A stretch of 5,943 nucleotides of DNA, taken from Bacillota bacterium (GTDB lineage Bacteria > Bacillota > Clostridia > Peptostreptococcales > Anaerovoracaceae). The notes under the pieces are model-generated. The model ran no database searches and was not told the origin of the DNA. It saw nothing but the letters and a program-made list of their open reading frames with translations. Positions 5,783 to 5,943 of the stretch are shown one piece after another (within the stretch, counting starts at the first letter, position 1; every line of letters begins with the position of its first letter). The DNA lies in the NCBI GenBank assembly GCA_022793975.1, contig JAAWDW010000065.1:1-5943 (forward strand), read 5' to 3'. The translations under genes were made by a program, and so were the position numbers.

Positions 5783-5943
5783 TTACCAAACCTTTACAAT
5801 CTCACATACTGCATCAGGACCGCATCCTGCTGCATTTCCTTCATCAGTGTCAAGATGACATTCTGCCTTAAATCTATCGCTGGCACGAATGAGAACATTG
5901 TCAAATACGAGTCCTCTTTCCCCTTCAAGCTTAATCGATACCC
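5783..5943 (-). CDS. pduL: PduL-like phosphate acyltransferase (C-terminal part)
   Basis: The frame enters from the right edge (first full codon ends at 5941) and stops at TAA 5785-5783, giving 52 C-terminal residues. The sequence VSIKLEGERGLVFDNVLIR, followed by H29-L-DTDE-x-NAAG, is the hallmark end of the PduL family (PTAC domain). These enzymes move an acyl group between CoA and phosphate, making acetyl- or propionyl-phosphate. The conserved His in this motif belongs to the histidine-rich active-site region. Whether it serves acetate formation or a microcompartment cannot be told, because the N-terminus (where an encapsulation peptide would lie) and the neighbours are outside the window. 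Confidence 0.82.
   Translation of the reverse strand, partial: VSIKLEGERGLVFDNVLIRASDRFKAECHLDTDEGNAAGCGPDAVCEIVKVW

Overview
The window looks like ordinary chromosome from a low-to-moderate GC Firmicute. A Clostridia of the Lachnospiraceae or Ruminococcaceae kind fits best. The evidence is AGAGG-type ribosome binding sites, near-consensus sigma-A promoters, a YhbS-like acetyltransferase, a TIGR01212-type radical SAM protein and a PduL-type phosphotransacylase. This placement is inference; no rRNA, tRNA, mobile element or CRISPR array is visible.

Layout: 1-280 (+) is the C-terminal part of a GNAT acetyltransferase. 334-1461 (+) is a TIGR01212/YhcC-type radical SAM protein with two unusual cysteine-containing insertions. 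Its 3' end overlaps by 22 bp the 3' end of a convergent leftward block. Read from right to left, that block is thymidine kinase (tdk, 5049-4462), two paralogous alpha/beta hydrolases (4342-3212 and 3169-1991), and a second GNAT acetyltransferase (1994-1440). The GNAT start overlaps the preceding stop by ATGA. A near-perfect promoter lies just upstream of tdk. A 119-bp gap separates tdk from the hydrolases and I found no convincing promoter in it, so the hydrolase-hydrolase-GNAT unit may be read through from tdk or have its own weak promoter.

On the other side of the tdk promoter, a second near-perfect promoter fires rightward through a roughly 70-nt leader into a small four-helix membrane protein (5246-5596). 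After it come a 72-nt imperfect palindrome and a strong bidirectional terminator. The window ends in the C-terminal 52 residues of a leftward PduL-like phosphate acyltransferase.

The most interesting region is the tandem hydrolase pair. Each protein carries about 100 N-terminal residues that look like short right-handed beta-helix rungs, with no signal peptide, fused to a complete alpha/beta hydrolase. A 169-bp stretch inside the N-terminal part is about 95% identical between the copies, while flanking sequence is nearer 75%, which points to gene conversion. I see no evidence for a defence island or other clearly new system. The neighbouring genes do not form a recognisable pathway, so the joint role of the hydrolases and the GNAT is unknown.
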